This document shows, piece after piece, positions 1 through 7,127 of a stretch of 10,133 nt of DNA. The notes under the pieces were generated by a model. The model worked only from the letters and a program-made list of their open reading frames with translations. It was not told the origin of the DNA and did not search any database. The position numbers and the translations under genes are program-made. Position 1 is the stretch's first letter, and every line of letters starts with the position of its first letter. The stretch comes from an uncultured Oscillospiraceae bacterium (GTDB taxonomy: Bacteria > Bacillota > Clostridia > Oscillospirales > Acutalibacteraceae), in the NCBI GenBank assembly GCA_905200265.1, contig CAJKJS010000032.1, positions 1-10,133 of the forward strand, in the 5' to 3' direction.

Positions 1-1481
1 AGACCGTTTTTTACCAGGATTTATATGCCGCTTTGAAAAACCCTTCGTGTGTGCTATTGTGGGAGCACGAGGATGCCTGTGCCCCGTTGTGCCTCAAGGT
101 CATTCGCGACCTGGTTATGCAGGGGCGTTATCAATTGCCCGCCCGGTATGTGGAGCAAAAAGGGCTGCTGGTAGCAGCCGGTACCGCACTGGCGCCCACC
201 ACAGTTTCGTGTTTGCGCGCTGGGGATAAGTACTTCGTCTTTTTCAGCGAGAAAGGCCCCGATTCTTTGGCGGCCCAGTTTGGCGCCCCGTTTATGGCCC
301 ATGTAACCGACTGCTGTGAAACCCTACCCCTTTCCCCTGATGCCCGGCAGAAGATTGTAAAGCGGGAACTAACCCATCTGGTTCAAAAGGCCCGGGACAC
401 CCTTCACCTGACTCTTACCTGGGAACCGGAAGTCGCCGACGCCTGGGAGGCCTGTTACCGGGAATCGAGCGGAGCCCGGGAACTTTTGCAAATGGGACAG
501 GACCTATTTCGTGCACTGGGCGAATACTGCCTGAAACAGGAAAGCACCCCGGATCAGCCTCTGACCCTTTCGGTCAAAGACAACGTTTGGATGGCGGCTC
601 GCCCCGATGAAAAACCCTTTGCTCTGTTTTCACAACAAGCAAAGGTGCCTCAAGGTAACCTGGAGAAAATTGAGCAGGAATGGCAGCGTATGATCGGGCT
701 GCAAAGCGTAAAACAAACGGTTTACGCGCTACAGGAACTATTTACCATACAGCAACGCCGCCGGCAAGAAGGATTGAAAGCAGAGCTTCCTTCCATGCAC
801 ATGATTTTTACCGGCAACCCCGGCACCGGCAAAACCACGGTAGCTCGATTGACCGGTCAATATCTAAAAGCTATTGGCGCGCTGTCGGGAGGCCAACTGA
901 TCGAAGTAAGCCGGGCTGATTTAGTAGGCCGGTATGTGGGGCACACCGCACCCCTTGTCAATTCGGTGCTGCGTTCAGCCCTGGGCGGTGTCCTCTTCAT
1001 TGACGAAGCGTATTCCCTGTGCCGGGGTGAAGATGACTCCTTTGGCATGGAAGCGGTGGATACGCTAGTCAAAGGCATGGAAGACCACCGGCAGGAACTC
1101 ATCGTCATTTTGGCCGGGTACACCAAAGAAATGGACGAGTTTCTGCGCTCCAATTCGGGGCTCGCGTCCCGGTTCCCTCACCGTATTGAGTTCCCCGACT
1201 ACACCGGGGACGAATTGTGGCAAATTGCCTGCTTGCAAGCCGAGCAGAAGGGATACCGGATAGCCCCTAGCTGCCGGGAAAAACTGGTGTCGTATTTTAC
1301 AGCGGTTCAGGCTCAAAGCGCCCGAACCGGCGGCAACGGACGGTTGGCCCGCAATGTGGTGGAAGCCGCTATTACCCGTCAAGCCGGACGGTTGATCCGC
1401 GACCCAAAAGCCAATTTATCGGAACTTGTCCCGGATGATTTTTCTTTACCGAACAACATTGAACTTTCTATTCACAAATAA
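1..1481 (+). CDS. AAA+ ATPase with C-terminal CbxX/SpoVK-type module (5' end outside window)
   Basis: The reading frame is open from the first complete codon (position 3), so the TTG at 33 is not a supported start and the gene begins left of the window. Numbering residues from the codon at 33, the C-terminal half is a complete CbxX/CfqX (SpoVK-like) AAA+ module: IGLQSVK at 221-227, Walker A GNPGTGKTT at 261-269, pore-loop region DLVGRYVG at 296-303, Walker B VLFIDEA at 320-326, GLASRF with arginine finger R380 at 376-381, and a GNGR sensor-2-like motif at 434-437. The first 200 residues resemble the later part of a ClpA/ClpB second AAA+ module: CVLLWEHEDA (6-15) sits where Walker B VLLDE would be, FMAH (87-90) where FLNR would be, and GAR (147-149) precedes a lid-like segment. 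This suggests a tandem AAA+ remodelling ATPase with a degenerate first module. Its substrate is unknown. The C-terminal assignment is firm; the N-terminal one is inference. Confidence 0.85.
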   Translation, partial: TVFYQDLYAALKNPSCVLLWEHEDACAPLCLKVIRDLVMQGRYQLPARYVEQKGLLVAAGTALAPTTVSCLRAGDKYFVFFSEKGPDSLAAQFGAPFMAHVTDCCETLPLSPDARQKIVKRELTHLVQKARDTLHLTLTWEPEVADAWEACYRESSGARELLQMGQDLFRALGEYCLKQESTPDQPLTLSVKDNVWMAARPDEKPFALFSQQAKVPQGNLEKIEQEWQRMIGLQSVKQTVYALQELFTIQQRRRQEGLKAELPSMHMIFTGNPGTGKTTVARLTGQYLKAIGALSGGQLIEVSRADLVGRYVGHTAPLVNSVLRSALGGVLFIDEAYSLCRGEDDSFGMEAVDTLVKGMEDHRQELIVILAGYTKEMDEFLRSNSGLASRFPHRIEFPDYTGDELWQIACLQAEQKGYRIAPSCREKLVSYFTAVQAQSARTGGNGRLARNVVEAAITRQAGRLIRDPKANLSELVPDDFSLPNNIELSIHK

Positions 1482-1513
1482 AAAGGGAACGCAGTCGCGT
1501 TCCCTTTTCTTTT
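1481..1513. terminator. Intrinsic terminator between convergent genes, probably bidirectional
   Basis: GGGAACGC (1485-1492), loop AGTC, GCGTTCCC (1497-1504) is a perfect 8-bp stem. It extends by four A-T pairs (AAAA 1481-1484 with TTTT 1505-1508) to 12 bp. The + strand continues TTTTCTTTT, a good U-tract for the AAA+ gene, whose stop codon TAA overlaps the foot of the stem. Read on the - strand the stem is followed by TTTTATTTG, so it can also end the operon whose last stop codon is at 1512-1514. Confidence 0.9.
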
Positions 1514-2000
1514 ACAAAATTCGTTCCCGCAAGAAATACGGTCCCTTTTCTTCCACAAAAAGAAAGCCGTTTTTCTCCCAAAAAGCGTTACTTTGGGGAT
1601 TTTCCCGGTCGGTTGCCAGCCGTACCCGGCTATACCCCCACTGGGAAAGGCCGGTGCATACTTCCCCGATAATCCTAGAGCCGATACCCTTCCCCTGGCA
1701 CTTTGCTTCCATCATAAAAAAGCCAATGAAGACCGTATCCGCTTGCGGATACCCGAGAACCAGGTCCATGACGGCCACCGGTTGTCCCTCCGAAAAGAAA
1801 CCGATATAGTACTTATCGTCTTTCGTTTTGCCGGGGGGCAGCGCCTGCTGGTCCTGTTTTAAATCTTCTTTGGTGACAAACGGCGGATGATACCGGTAAA
1901 AAAGCGGGTTGTCCCGGCACAGCTCATAAATCCATGGGATATCGGTTTCATCCAGGTTTTGCACGGAAAAGGTATCCGATAACGATGAAATATCTGGCAT
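1512..2000 (-). CDS. GNAT family N-acetyltransferase
   Basis: This 162-residue protein has the GCN5-related acetyltransferase fold. The acetyl-CoA pyrophosphate-binding motif A is CQGKGIGSRII (101-111), preceded by a beta-4 strand TVFIGFFMM (89-97) and followed by the motif B region NAFWEKNGF (138-146). The frame stays open further upstream, into the dusB coding region, but the ATG at 2000 is preferred because it follows a purine-rich ribosome-binding stretch (AGGAAAGG, 2018-2011) and gives a normal single-domain GNAT length. It is the last gene of the polA operon, 22 bp after dusB, and runs into the shared terminator. The substrate cannot be read from the sequence. It is not a duplicate of the RimI encoded two genes upstream: it lacks the RimI-type C-terminal region. 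Family certain, role unknown. Confidence 0.85.
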   Translation of the reverse strand: MPDISSLSDTFSVQNLDETDIPWIYELCRDNPLFYRYHPPFVTKEDLKQDQQALPPGKTKDDKYYIGFFSEGQPVAVMDLVLGYPQADTVFIGFFMMEAKCQGKGIGSRIIGEVCTGLSQWGYSRVRLATDRENPQSNAFWEKNGFLFVEEKGPYFLRERIL

Positions 2001-2022
2001 TCTTTCCCCGCCTTTCCTATTT

Positions 2023-3021
2023 TTAGGATTCTTCTCTGTTTTCTTCGTCCCGGTACCGGCGGTATACCTCTTCCACCAGCTTATCCAGATCATCAAGCGT
2101 ACTCAGTTCCCCAGCCCGGCGGCGGAACCCCGCGGCGCCGCGCAACCCGTGCAGATACCAGGCCACATGTTTACGTGCTTCCCGCATGCCCACATTTTCG
2201 CCTTTTTCTTCGCACAGCGCGCGGATATGCCGCACCATGACCACCAACCGCTCGGCAATACCAGGGCCGGGCAGAATCCGGCACGATTCGGTCAGATACA
2301 CGTTAATTTGCTGGAAAATCCACGGGTTGCCCATGGCTCCGCGGCCCACCATCAGAAAATCGCAGCCCGTTTCTTCCAGCATACGGCATGCCGACTGGGC
2401 GTCGGTCACATCCCCGTTGCCGATTACCGGCACGGAAACGGCCCGTTTTAACTCACGGATACTGTTCCAATCGGCCGACGGCTGGTACATCTGGTCCCGG
2501 GTGCGGGCGTGCAGCGCAATGGCATCGGCCCCCGCCTGTTCACAGATTTTCGCCACCTCGAGAAAATTTACATGATCCCGATCCCAGCCTTTGCGGATTT
2601 TCACCGTCACCGGCACATCGCAGGCGTTTTTCACGGCTTCTACCATGCGGCCGCACTTTTCGGGGTCTTTCATCAAAGCGCTGCCGCTGCCGTTGTTGGC
2701 AATTTTCGGCGCTGGACATCCCATATTGATATCGATGAGCTGGGGGTTAAATTTCATGGCTTTTTCGGCTGCCTGCGCCATAATAGCCGGATCATCGCCA
2801 AAAAGCTGAATGCCCGCCGGGCGCTCTTCTTCTCCCAGGGTCATCAACCGGGCCGTTTTTTTATCGCGGAATTGCAGCGCCCGGGCACTGACCATTTCCG
2901 TCACAACATACGCCGCCCCAAAGCGCCGGCACAGCGTGCGGAAGGAACGATCCGTTACACCGGCCATCGGCGCCAAAATGATGCGGCTATCAAGCGTTAA
3001 ATTTCCAATTTTCCTGTTCAA
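2023..3021 (-). CDS. dusB: tRNA-dihydrouridine synthase, DusB/NifR3 type
   Basis: This FMN-dependent enzyme reduces uridine to 5,6-dihydrouridine in tRNA using NADPH. The 332-residue length and motifs fit DusB: APMAGVTDRSFR (17-28), QLFGDDP (72-78), DINMGCPAPKI (97-107) with the presumed catalytic Cys102, VKIRKGW (140-146) with an FMN-contacting Lys, HARTR (171-175), GNGDV (201-205) and VGRGAMGNPWIF (225-236). It appears to start at TTG (3021-3019): the frame is closed by a stop codon at 3037-3039, no ATG or GTG lies near the conserved N-terminus, and AAGGAAGAG (3037-3029) ends 7 nt before the TTG. That ribosome-binding site overlaps the rimI stop codon, so translation is probably coupled. 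DusB rather than DusA/DusC is judged from length and the N-terminal pattern, not from a tree. Confidence 0.93.
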   Translation of the reverse strand: MNRKIGNLTLDSRIILAPMAGVTDRSFRTLCRRFGAAYVVTEMVSARALQFRDKKTARLMTLGEEERPAGIQLFGDDPAIMAQAAEKAMKFNPQLIDINMGCPAPKIANNGSGSALMKDPEKCGRMVEAVKNACDVPVTVKIRKGWDRDHVNFLEVAKICEQAGADAIALHARTRDQMYQPSADWNSIRELKRAVSVPVIGNGDVTDAQSACRMLEETGCDFLMVGRGAMGNPWIFQQINVYLTESCRILPGPGIAERLVVMVRHIRALCEEKGENVGMREARKHVAWYLHGLRGAAGFRRRAGELSTLDDLDKLVEEVYRRYRDEENREES

Positions 3022-3036
3022 AATGCTACTCTTCCT

Positions 3037-3495
3037 TTATGTCTTTGATGAAACGGCCGAATCGAAAGATACCGTCATAAGCAAAGCGTCTTCGGTGGGG
3101 TCGGTGTAATACCGCGGGCGGCGCCCTACTTCCCTCAACCCCATGGCTGTATATAAATGGCGGGCTATTTCGTTGCTGGGGCGCACTTCCAGGGTGAGAA
3201 ACACCCCTTCATGCTCATAGGCCCAGTCGATCAGCGCCTGCAAAAGCGCCCGGCCCACGCCCTTATGGCGAAATGATGGATCGACCGCCAGATTATCCAT
3301 GTAACATTCCCCCAACACCACGTGCATGCCGGTGTATCCCATCAGGCGACCGGTTTCGTCCTCCGCCACAAAAAAGACAGCCTGTTCATTTTCTAGTTCA
3401 TCCCGCAGTGCCTGTTCGCTCCAAGGATGGGCAAAACAGGCCTGCTCCAGCCGTGCGATCGCCGAAATATGGCGTTCTTCCATGGGTTTAATCAC
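3037..3495 (-). CDS. rimI: Ribosomal protein S18-alanine N-acetyltransferase RimI
   Basis: RimI transfers an acetyl group from acetyl-CoA to the N-terminal alanine of ribosomal protein S18. The 152-residue protein shows YMDNLAVDP (65-73), acetyl-CoA motif RHKGVGRALL (76-85), LEVRPSN (102-108) and a C-terminal RPRYYTDPTEDALLM region (126-140). Glu103 and Tyr115 fall at the same numbers as the catalytic Glu and Tyr described for Salmonella RimI, which supports the assignment. The start is GTG (3495-3493), with GAGGAGG (3509-3503) 7 nt upstream. The start overlaps the stop codon of the preceding methyltransferase gene (GTGA), a classic coupling arrangement. In many bacteria rimI sits with tsaE, tsaB and tsaD; here it lies in the polA operon. 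Many clostridial genes called rimI are assigned by homology only, so activity on S18 is inferred. Confidence 0.88.
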   Translation of the reverse strand: MIKPMEERHISAIARLEQACFAHPWSEQALRDELENEQAVFFVAEDETGRLMGYTGMHVVLGECYMDNLAVDPSFRHKGVGRALLQALIDWAYEHEGVFLTLEVRPSNEIARHLYTAMGLREVGRRPRYYTDPTEDALLMTVSFDSAVSSKT

Positions 3496-4337
3496 GGTGT
3501 ATCCTCCTCTCGGCGGTACACGAGAAAATCGAATGCGATTTCGGTTTTTAGTTCCGACAAAGTCTGCAACCGGCGGCTGCCTTCTTCCCCGGTTTTCCAG
3601 TAATACGGCGTCATGGCAAATAAATCGTGAATCACCTGGGGTGTATCAAGAGTCAGCTGAGTGCTAACTTCTTCCCGGCCTACAAAGGTAAATCCGTCAA
3701 AAAACGTGTCTTTTCGCTCGTTTTCATAGGGGGCATCATACAGCACTTTTTTTAGTTCCCACAAATGCCGCGGGCCCGGCACCACCAAAATCAGCGTGCC
3801 CCCCGGCTTTATCACCCGGCGAAATTCTTCGGGAACCAGGGGCGAAAAGACTTCCGTCACACAGTCCCATGCTCCGTCCGCCACCGGAATAGCAAACGAA
3901 CTGGCTACGGCAAACGCAATGCCTTTATACCGCCCGGCTGCCAGACGCACCGCTTCTTTGGAAATATCAAACCCTGCTACCCGCGCGGGTATCTCTTCCT
4001 TTTGCAGTCCGTCATACAGAAAACCGGTATAGTATCCTTCGCCACACCCCACATCCAGAAGAAGCGGGTTTTCTTTGCCCCGCAGCGCATCGGTCACTAA
4101 TTGTCTCAGTTTTTCGGCAAACGGTGCATAGCCGCCGGTTTGTAAAAAACGGCGGCGGGCCTGCACCATGTCCCGGTTATCCCCGGGATTTTTGGCGTGT
4201 TTTTGTTGGACCGGCAACAGGTGACAGTACCCCTGCCGGGCTTTATCAAAACTGTGGCCACCCGGGCAGCGCAGGGCGCCGTCTTCTTCGGTCAGCGCCT
4301 CACCGCACAGCGGGCAGATCCAGTCGGTTTTTTTCAT
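3492..4337 (-). CDS. rlmA: 23S rRNA (guanine-N1)-methyltransferase, RlmA family
   Basis: This 281-residue SAM-dependent methyltransferase carries the RlmA-type N-terminal zinc site: Cys8, Cys11, Cys24 and His28, with the same spacing as in E. coli RlmA. It is followed by the GDNRDMVQARRRFL segment (52-65) typical of the family. SAM-binding motif I is LLDVGCGEGYY (93-103), the acidic residue after beta-2 is Asp124 in AGFDIS, and EVFSPL (162-167) lies where family members have the active-site loop. Relatives methylate N1 of G745 (RlmA-I, Gram-negative) or G748 (RlmA-II/TlrB, Gram-positive) in helix 35 of 23S rRNA; G748 methylation by TlrB in Streptomyces contributes to tylosin resistance. Which guanine this enzyme uses cannot be told by eye. 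It begins at ATG 4337, 6 bp after the polA stop, with only a weak AAAGG ribosome-binding site, and overlaps rimI by 4 bp at its end. Confidence 0.85.
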   Translation of the reverse strand: MKKTDWICPLCGEALTEEDGALRCPGGHSFDKARQGYCHLLPVQQKHAKNPGDNRDMVQARRRFLQTGGYAPFAEKLRQLVTDALRGKENPLLLDVGCGEGYYTGFLYDGLQKEEIPARVAGFDISKEAVRLAAGRYKGIAFAVASSFAIPVADGAWDCVTEVFSPLVPEEFRRVIKPGGTLILVVPGPRHLWELKKVLYDAPYENERKDTFFDGFTFVGREEVSTQLTLDTPQVIHDLFAMTPYYWKTGEEGSRRLQTLSELKTEIAFDFLVYRREEDTP

Positions 4338-4343
4338 AGTTTC

Positions 4344-6947
4344 TCAGCCTTTCGCTTCATACCAGGTTTGCCCTACGTGGGCGTCGGCCTTCATGGGCAC
4401 TGACAAATTCACAGCCGCTTCCATTTCCTGGGTCAGCAGTTCCGCTATGGCGTCGGCTTCTTCCTGCGGCGCTTCCACGATCAGTTCGTCGTGCACCTGC
4501 AAAATCAGCCGGGCCCGGCGCTGTTCTTTTTCCAGCCGCTGCTGCACTCGCACCATGGCAATTTTGATAATATCGGCCGCCGTACCCTGAATGGGCATAT
4601 TCCGGGCCACCCGTTCACCAAAGGCGCGCATGGGGAAGCTACTGCTGCTCAGTTCCGGCAAATAACGCCGCCGTCCGAACAGCGTCTGGACATAACCGGT
4701 CTCTTTGGCCTGCTGCACCACGCGCTCCATATAGTCCCGTACACCGCTGTACAGTTCCAGGTACCCGTTGATATAGGCGTCGGCTTCCTTACGGGTAACG
4801 CCGATATCCTGGGACAACGAGTAAGCGCCAATCCCGTAAACAATGCCAAAGTTGACGGCTTTGGCCCGGCTGCGCAGCACGGAATTGACCATATCTTCCG
4901 GCAGGTGGAATACCTTGGCGGCAGTAGCCCTATGAATATCCCGGTTTTCCCGGAAGGCTTCGATCATATTGGTATCCTGGGCCATATGGGCCAGGACCCG
5001 CAGTTCGATCTGGGAATAGTCCGCATCCACCAGCACCCACCCCGGCCGCGCGGTGAAGAAGCGGCGCAGCTCCCGTCCCAGTTCCGTGCGCACCGGAATA
5101 TTCTGCAGGTTCGGTTCGGTGGAGCTGATACGCCCCGTGCGGGTTTCCGTCTGGTTAAAGCGGGAATGAATCCGCCCATCGGCCCCGATGACTTTCAGCA
5201 GCCCGTCGCAATACGTGGATTTTAATTTAGCATACGTGCGATATTGCAGCACATTTTCTACAGCTGTACTCTCGTACCGCAGTTTTTCCAGCACATCGGC
5301 ATTGGTGGAATACCCGCTTTTTGTCTTTTTGCCGTGGGGCAATCCCAGTTTACCAAAAAGGGCTTCGCCCAGCTGTTTGGGGGAATTGACGTTAAATTCA
5401 TACCCCACTTCGTCCCAAATGGCCTGCTGGGCCTGCTCGGCAGCCTGCTGGATTTGTTCTCCGTATGCGCGAATCCCATCGGCATCCACCAGGAACCCTT
5501 CCTGTTCCATGACGGCCAGCACCCGGCACAGGGGCAACTCGATATCGGTTAGCAAACTCATTTGCCCGTTTTCTTCCAGTTTCCCTTTCAGGGTCTGCCA
5601 CAGGCTGTCCATACCAACAATAATTTTTTCGTTGTCATCCTCTCCGGCGGGCACCGGCAGGCCGTATTCCTGCATCAGGCGCAAAGGGTCATACCCACTG
5701 CCGGACGGATTTAATAAATACCCGGCTAAGGACAAATCCATGCCGAGGTTTTCCATATGGATACCGGTTTTTACGCCGCTTTCCGGCTGAGTGAGCAGGT
5801 AGGCAAACAGGGGTTTCGCGTCGCACAAGCATTTTTCGATGCGTTCATTGCGGCACAGCGCCCGCAGCAGTGCCACATCCGGCCCCGTTTTGATAAACTC
5901 GTTTCCACAGCCAAGATACAGCGCCGAAAGGGCTCCCTCGCTGTCAAAAACGGGCAATAGGCATGCTTTCCCGCTTTCTTCCATGCGGGGGAGTAGGGCC
6001 GCAGCATCTTCGCTTACCAGCACCTTAGGAAGGGCCTGATCGTTTGTTTCCTGCGAAGAAACAGCGGGTTCTGGAGAAGCGGACAGGCCCAGTTTATCGA
6101 TCAGTTTAAAAAGTTCCAGCCGGGCCATGAGCCGGGCGGCCGCCGAGCGGTCACCGGACTGCAAATGATAATGCGTCAAATCGGTATCAATGGGAGCATC
6201 CAGCCGGATGGTGCCCAAATCGTAACTCAGGCGGGCCGATTCTTCCCCTTCTTCCAATTTTTTGCGCAGGGCCGGGCGGATGTCCAGCTCCGGCAGGTGT
6301 TTGTAAATATAATCCACACTGCCGTATTTCTGAATGAGTTCCCCGGCTCCTTTGGGGCCAATGCCCTTGACGCCGGGAATATTGTCGGAAGTGTCCCCCT
6401 GCAGGGCTTTGATGTCAATCATCTGTTTCGGGGTTACACCGTACTGGGCCCGAATGGCCTCTTCATCGTACAGCGTGACCTGAGGCTGGCCGAATTTCGT
6501 CACCGCCAGACGTACTGTCACGCCCTGGCCTACCAGTTGCAAACTATCCCTATCGCCGGTAGCAATCACACATTCGTTGCCCGTGTCCCGGCAGGCTTTC
6601 GCTAAGGTACCCAAAATATCATCGGCTTCCCATCCGGCGCATTCCACCATGGGATACCCCAATAATCCCAATAATTCTTTTAACACCGGCATTTGCTGGG
6701 CCAGTTCATCGGGCATACCTTTCCGTCCGGCCTTATAAGCCGCATAGGCCACATGGCGAAACGTGGGTTCTTTTCGATCAAACGCAATGGCAACCCCGTC
6801 GGGTTCACACTCTTTGCGGATATGTTCCAGCATAGTCAAAAAGCCGTAAATGGCATTAGTAAATTGTCCGTCTTTCGTGGAAAGCAGTTTAATCCCGTAA
6901 AACGCGCGGTTTACGATGCTGTTTCCGTCCAACACAAGCAGTTTCAT
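4344..6947 (-). CDS. polA: DNA polymerase I
   Basis: Pol I fills gaps, removes RNA primers and works in excision repair. The 867-residue protein begins with a 5'-nuclease domain (about 1-285): LVLDGNS with Asp7, GWEADD (105-110), ATGDRDSLQL (129-138) and a helix-hairpin-helix GDTSDNIPGVKGIGPK (184-199). The central domain (about 300-455) has the position of the 3'-5' exonuclease, but I cannot find the DTE motif or the Y-x-x-x-D motif, so proofreading is probably lost, as in Bacillus Pol I. The polymerase domain is intact: motif A DYSQIE with Asp643, motif B with Arg692, Lys696, Phe700 and Tyr704, and motif C QVHDE with His819-Asp820. ATG 6947 is chosen over an upstream in-frame GTG (6968) because GGGGAGG (6960-6954) lies 6 nt before it and the protein then opens with the usual MKLLVLDG-type N-terminus. 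It is the first gene of a five-gene operon. Confidence 0.97.
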   Translation of the reverse strand: MKLLVLDGNSIVNRAFYGIKLLSTKDGQFTNAIYGFLTMLEHIRKECEPDGVAIAFDRKEPTFRHVAYAAYKAGRKGMPDELAQQMPVLKELLGLLGYPMVECAGWEADDILGTLAKACRDTGNECVIATGDRDSLQLVGQGVTVRLAVTKFGQPQVTLYDEEAIRAQYGVTPKQMIDIKALQGDTSDNIPGVKGIGPKGAGELIQKYGSVDYIYKHLPELDIRPALRKKLEEGEESARLSYDLGTIRLDAPIDTDLTHYHLQSGDRSAAARLMARLELFKLIDKLGLSASPEPAVSSQETNDQALPKVLVSEDAAALLPRMEESGKACLLPVFDSEGALSALYLGCGNEFIKTGPDVALLRALCRNERIEKCLCDAKPLFAYLLTQPESGVKTGIHMENLGMDLSLAGYLLNPSGSGYDPLRLMQEYGLPVPAGEDDNEKIIVGMDSLWQTLKGKLEENGQMSLLTDIELPLCRVLAVMEQEGFLVDADGIRAYGEQIQQAAEQAQQAIWDEVGYEFNVNSPKQLGEALFGKLGLPHGKKTKSGYSTNADVLEKLRYESTAVENVLQYRTYAKLKSTYCDGLLKVIGADGRIHSRFNQTETRTGRISSTEPNLQNIPVRTELGRELRRFFTARPGWVLVDADYSQIELRVLAHMAQDTNMIEAFRENRDIHRATAAKVFHLPEDMVNSVLRSRAKAVNFGIVYGIGAYSLSQDIGVTRKEADAYINGYLELYSGVRDYMERVVQQAKETGYVQTLFGRRRYLPELSSSSFPMRAFGERVARNMPIQGTAADIIKIAMVRVQQRLEKEQRRARLILQVHDELIVEAPQEEADAIAELLTQEMEAAVNLSVPMKADAHVGQTWYEAKG

Positions 6948-7003
6948 GCATAGCCTCCCCGGCGGCACAGCCTTGCGGCTGCTTTTTCTATATGATTGCC
7001 CCT
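6948..7003 (-). promoter_or_regulatory. polA leader with GNRA-capped hairpin
   Basis: If transcription starts about 7 nt downstream of the -10 box, the polA mRNA leader is roughly 50 nt. It contains CAGCC-GCAA-GGCTG (6981-6968), a short stem closed by a GNRA tetraloop, then the strong Shine-Dalgarno GGGGAGG (6960-6954). The leader sequence CCGCC (6965-6961) directly precedes the Shine-Dalgarno and could locally pair with its G-run. A role for either structure is not shown. Confidence 0.4.
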
Positions 7004-7012
7004 ATTATAGCA
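7004..7012 (-). promoter_or_regulatory. polA operon promoter, extended -10
   Basis: On the - strand TG-C-TATAAT runs from 7012 to 7004: a perfect -10 hexamer with the TGn extension. The hexamer 17 bp upstream is TTATTT (7032-7027), a poor -35, consistent with an extended -10 promoter. No other promoter-like sequence this good lies between here and the polA start, and the downstream genes are too tightly packed to need their own. Confidence 0.75.
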
Positions 7013-7033
7013 CTTTTCGCCTGTAAAAATAAG

Positions 7034-7042
7034 TGGTATAAT
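7034..7042 (+). promoter_or_regulatory. tsaD promoter, extended -10
   Basis: TG-G-TATAAT (7034-7042) is a perfect extended -10. The hexamer at 17-bp spacing, TTTTCG (7014-7019), is a weak -35 and lies right beside the polA -10. The expected transcript start is near 7049, giving a leader of about 78 nt with a small GCGG-GTA-CCGC hairpin (7087-7097). The two divergent promoters share about 30 bp, so RNA polymerase is unlikely to occupy both at once. Confidence 0.75.
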
Positions 7043-7127
7043 AAAGTGCATGCGGCGTTTTGTAAAAATCCCGGCAGAAACATACTGCGGGTACCGCCTG
7101 CAAACCAAGACCGAAAGGATTTTCATT

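Larger units (their letters stand above)
7003..7043. repeat. Inverted repeat formed by the two divergent -10 regions
   Basis: AAGTGGTATAATA (7031-7043, + strand) and AAGTGCTATAATA (7015-7003, - strand) match at 12 of 13 positions, with a 15-bp centre (7016-7030). Each arm is the extended -10 of one gene plus the AAG in front of it. A further small pair, GCACTTT (7010-7016) and AAAGTGC (7043-7049), overlaps it. The repeat could be a regulator site, or simply two similar promoters facing away from each other. Confidence 0.7.

Noticed and set aside
4491..5225. A 244-codon open frame on the + strand inside polA.
   Set aside because: It is antisense to the conserved polymerase domain and its translation shows no domain, promoter or ribosome-binding site.
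6968..6987. A + strand hairpin CAGCC-TTGC-GGCTG followed by CTTTTTC, resembling a terminator.
   Set aside because: It has only a 5-bp stem and no + strand gene lies ahead of it; the same bases are better explained as the polA leader hairpin on the - strand.
7050..7127. An N-terminal extension of TsaD from the ATG at 7050.
   Set aside because: The ATG coincides with the predicted transcript start, has no ribosome-binding site, and would add 26 residues absent from the family.
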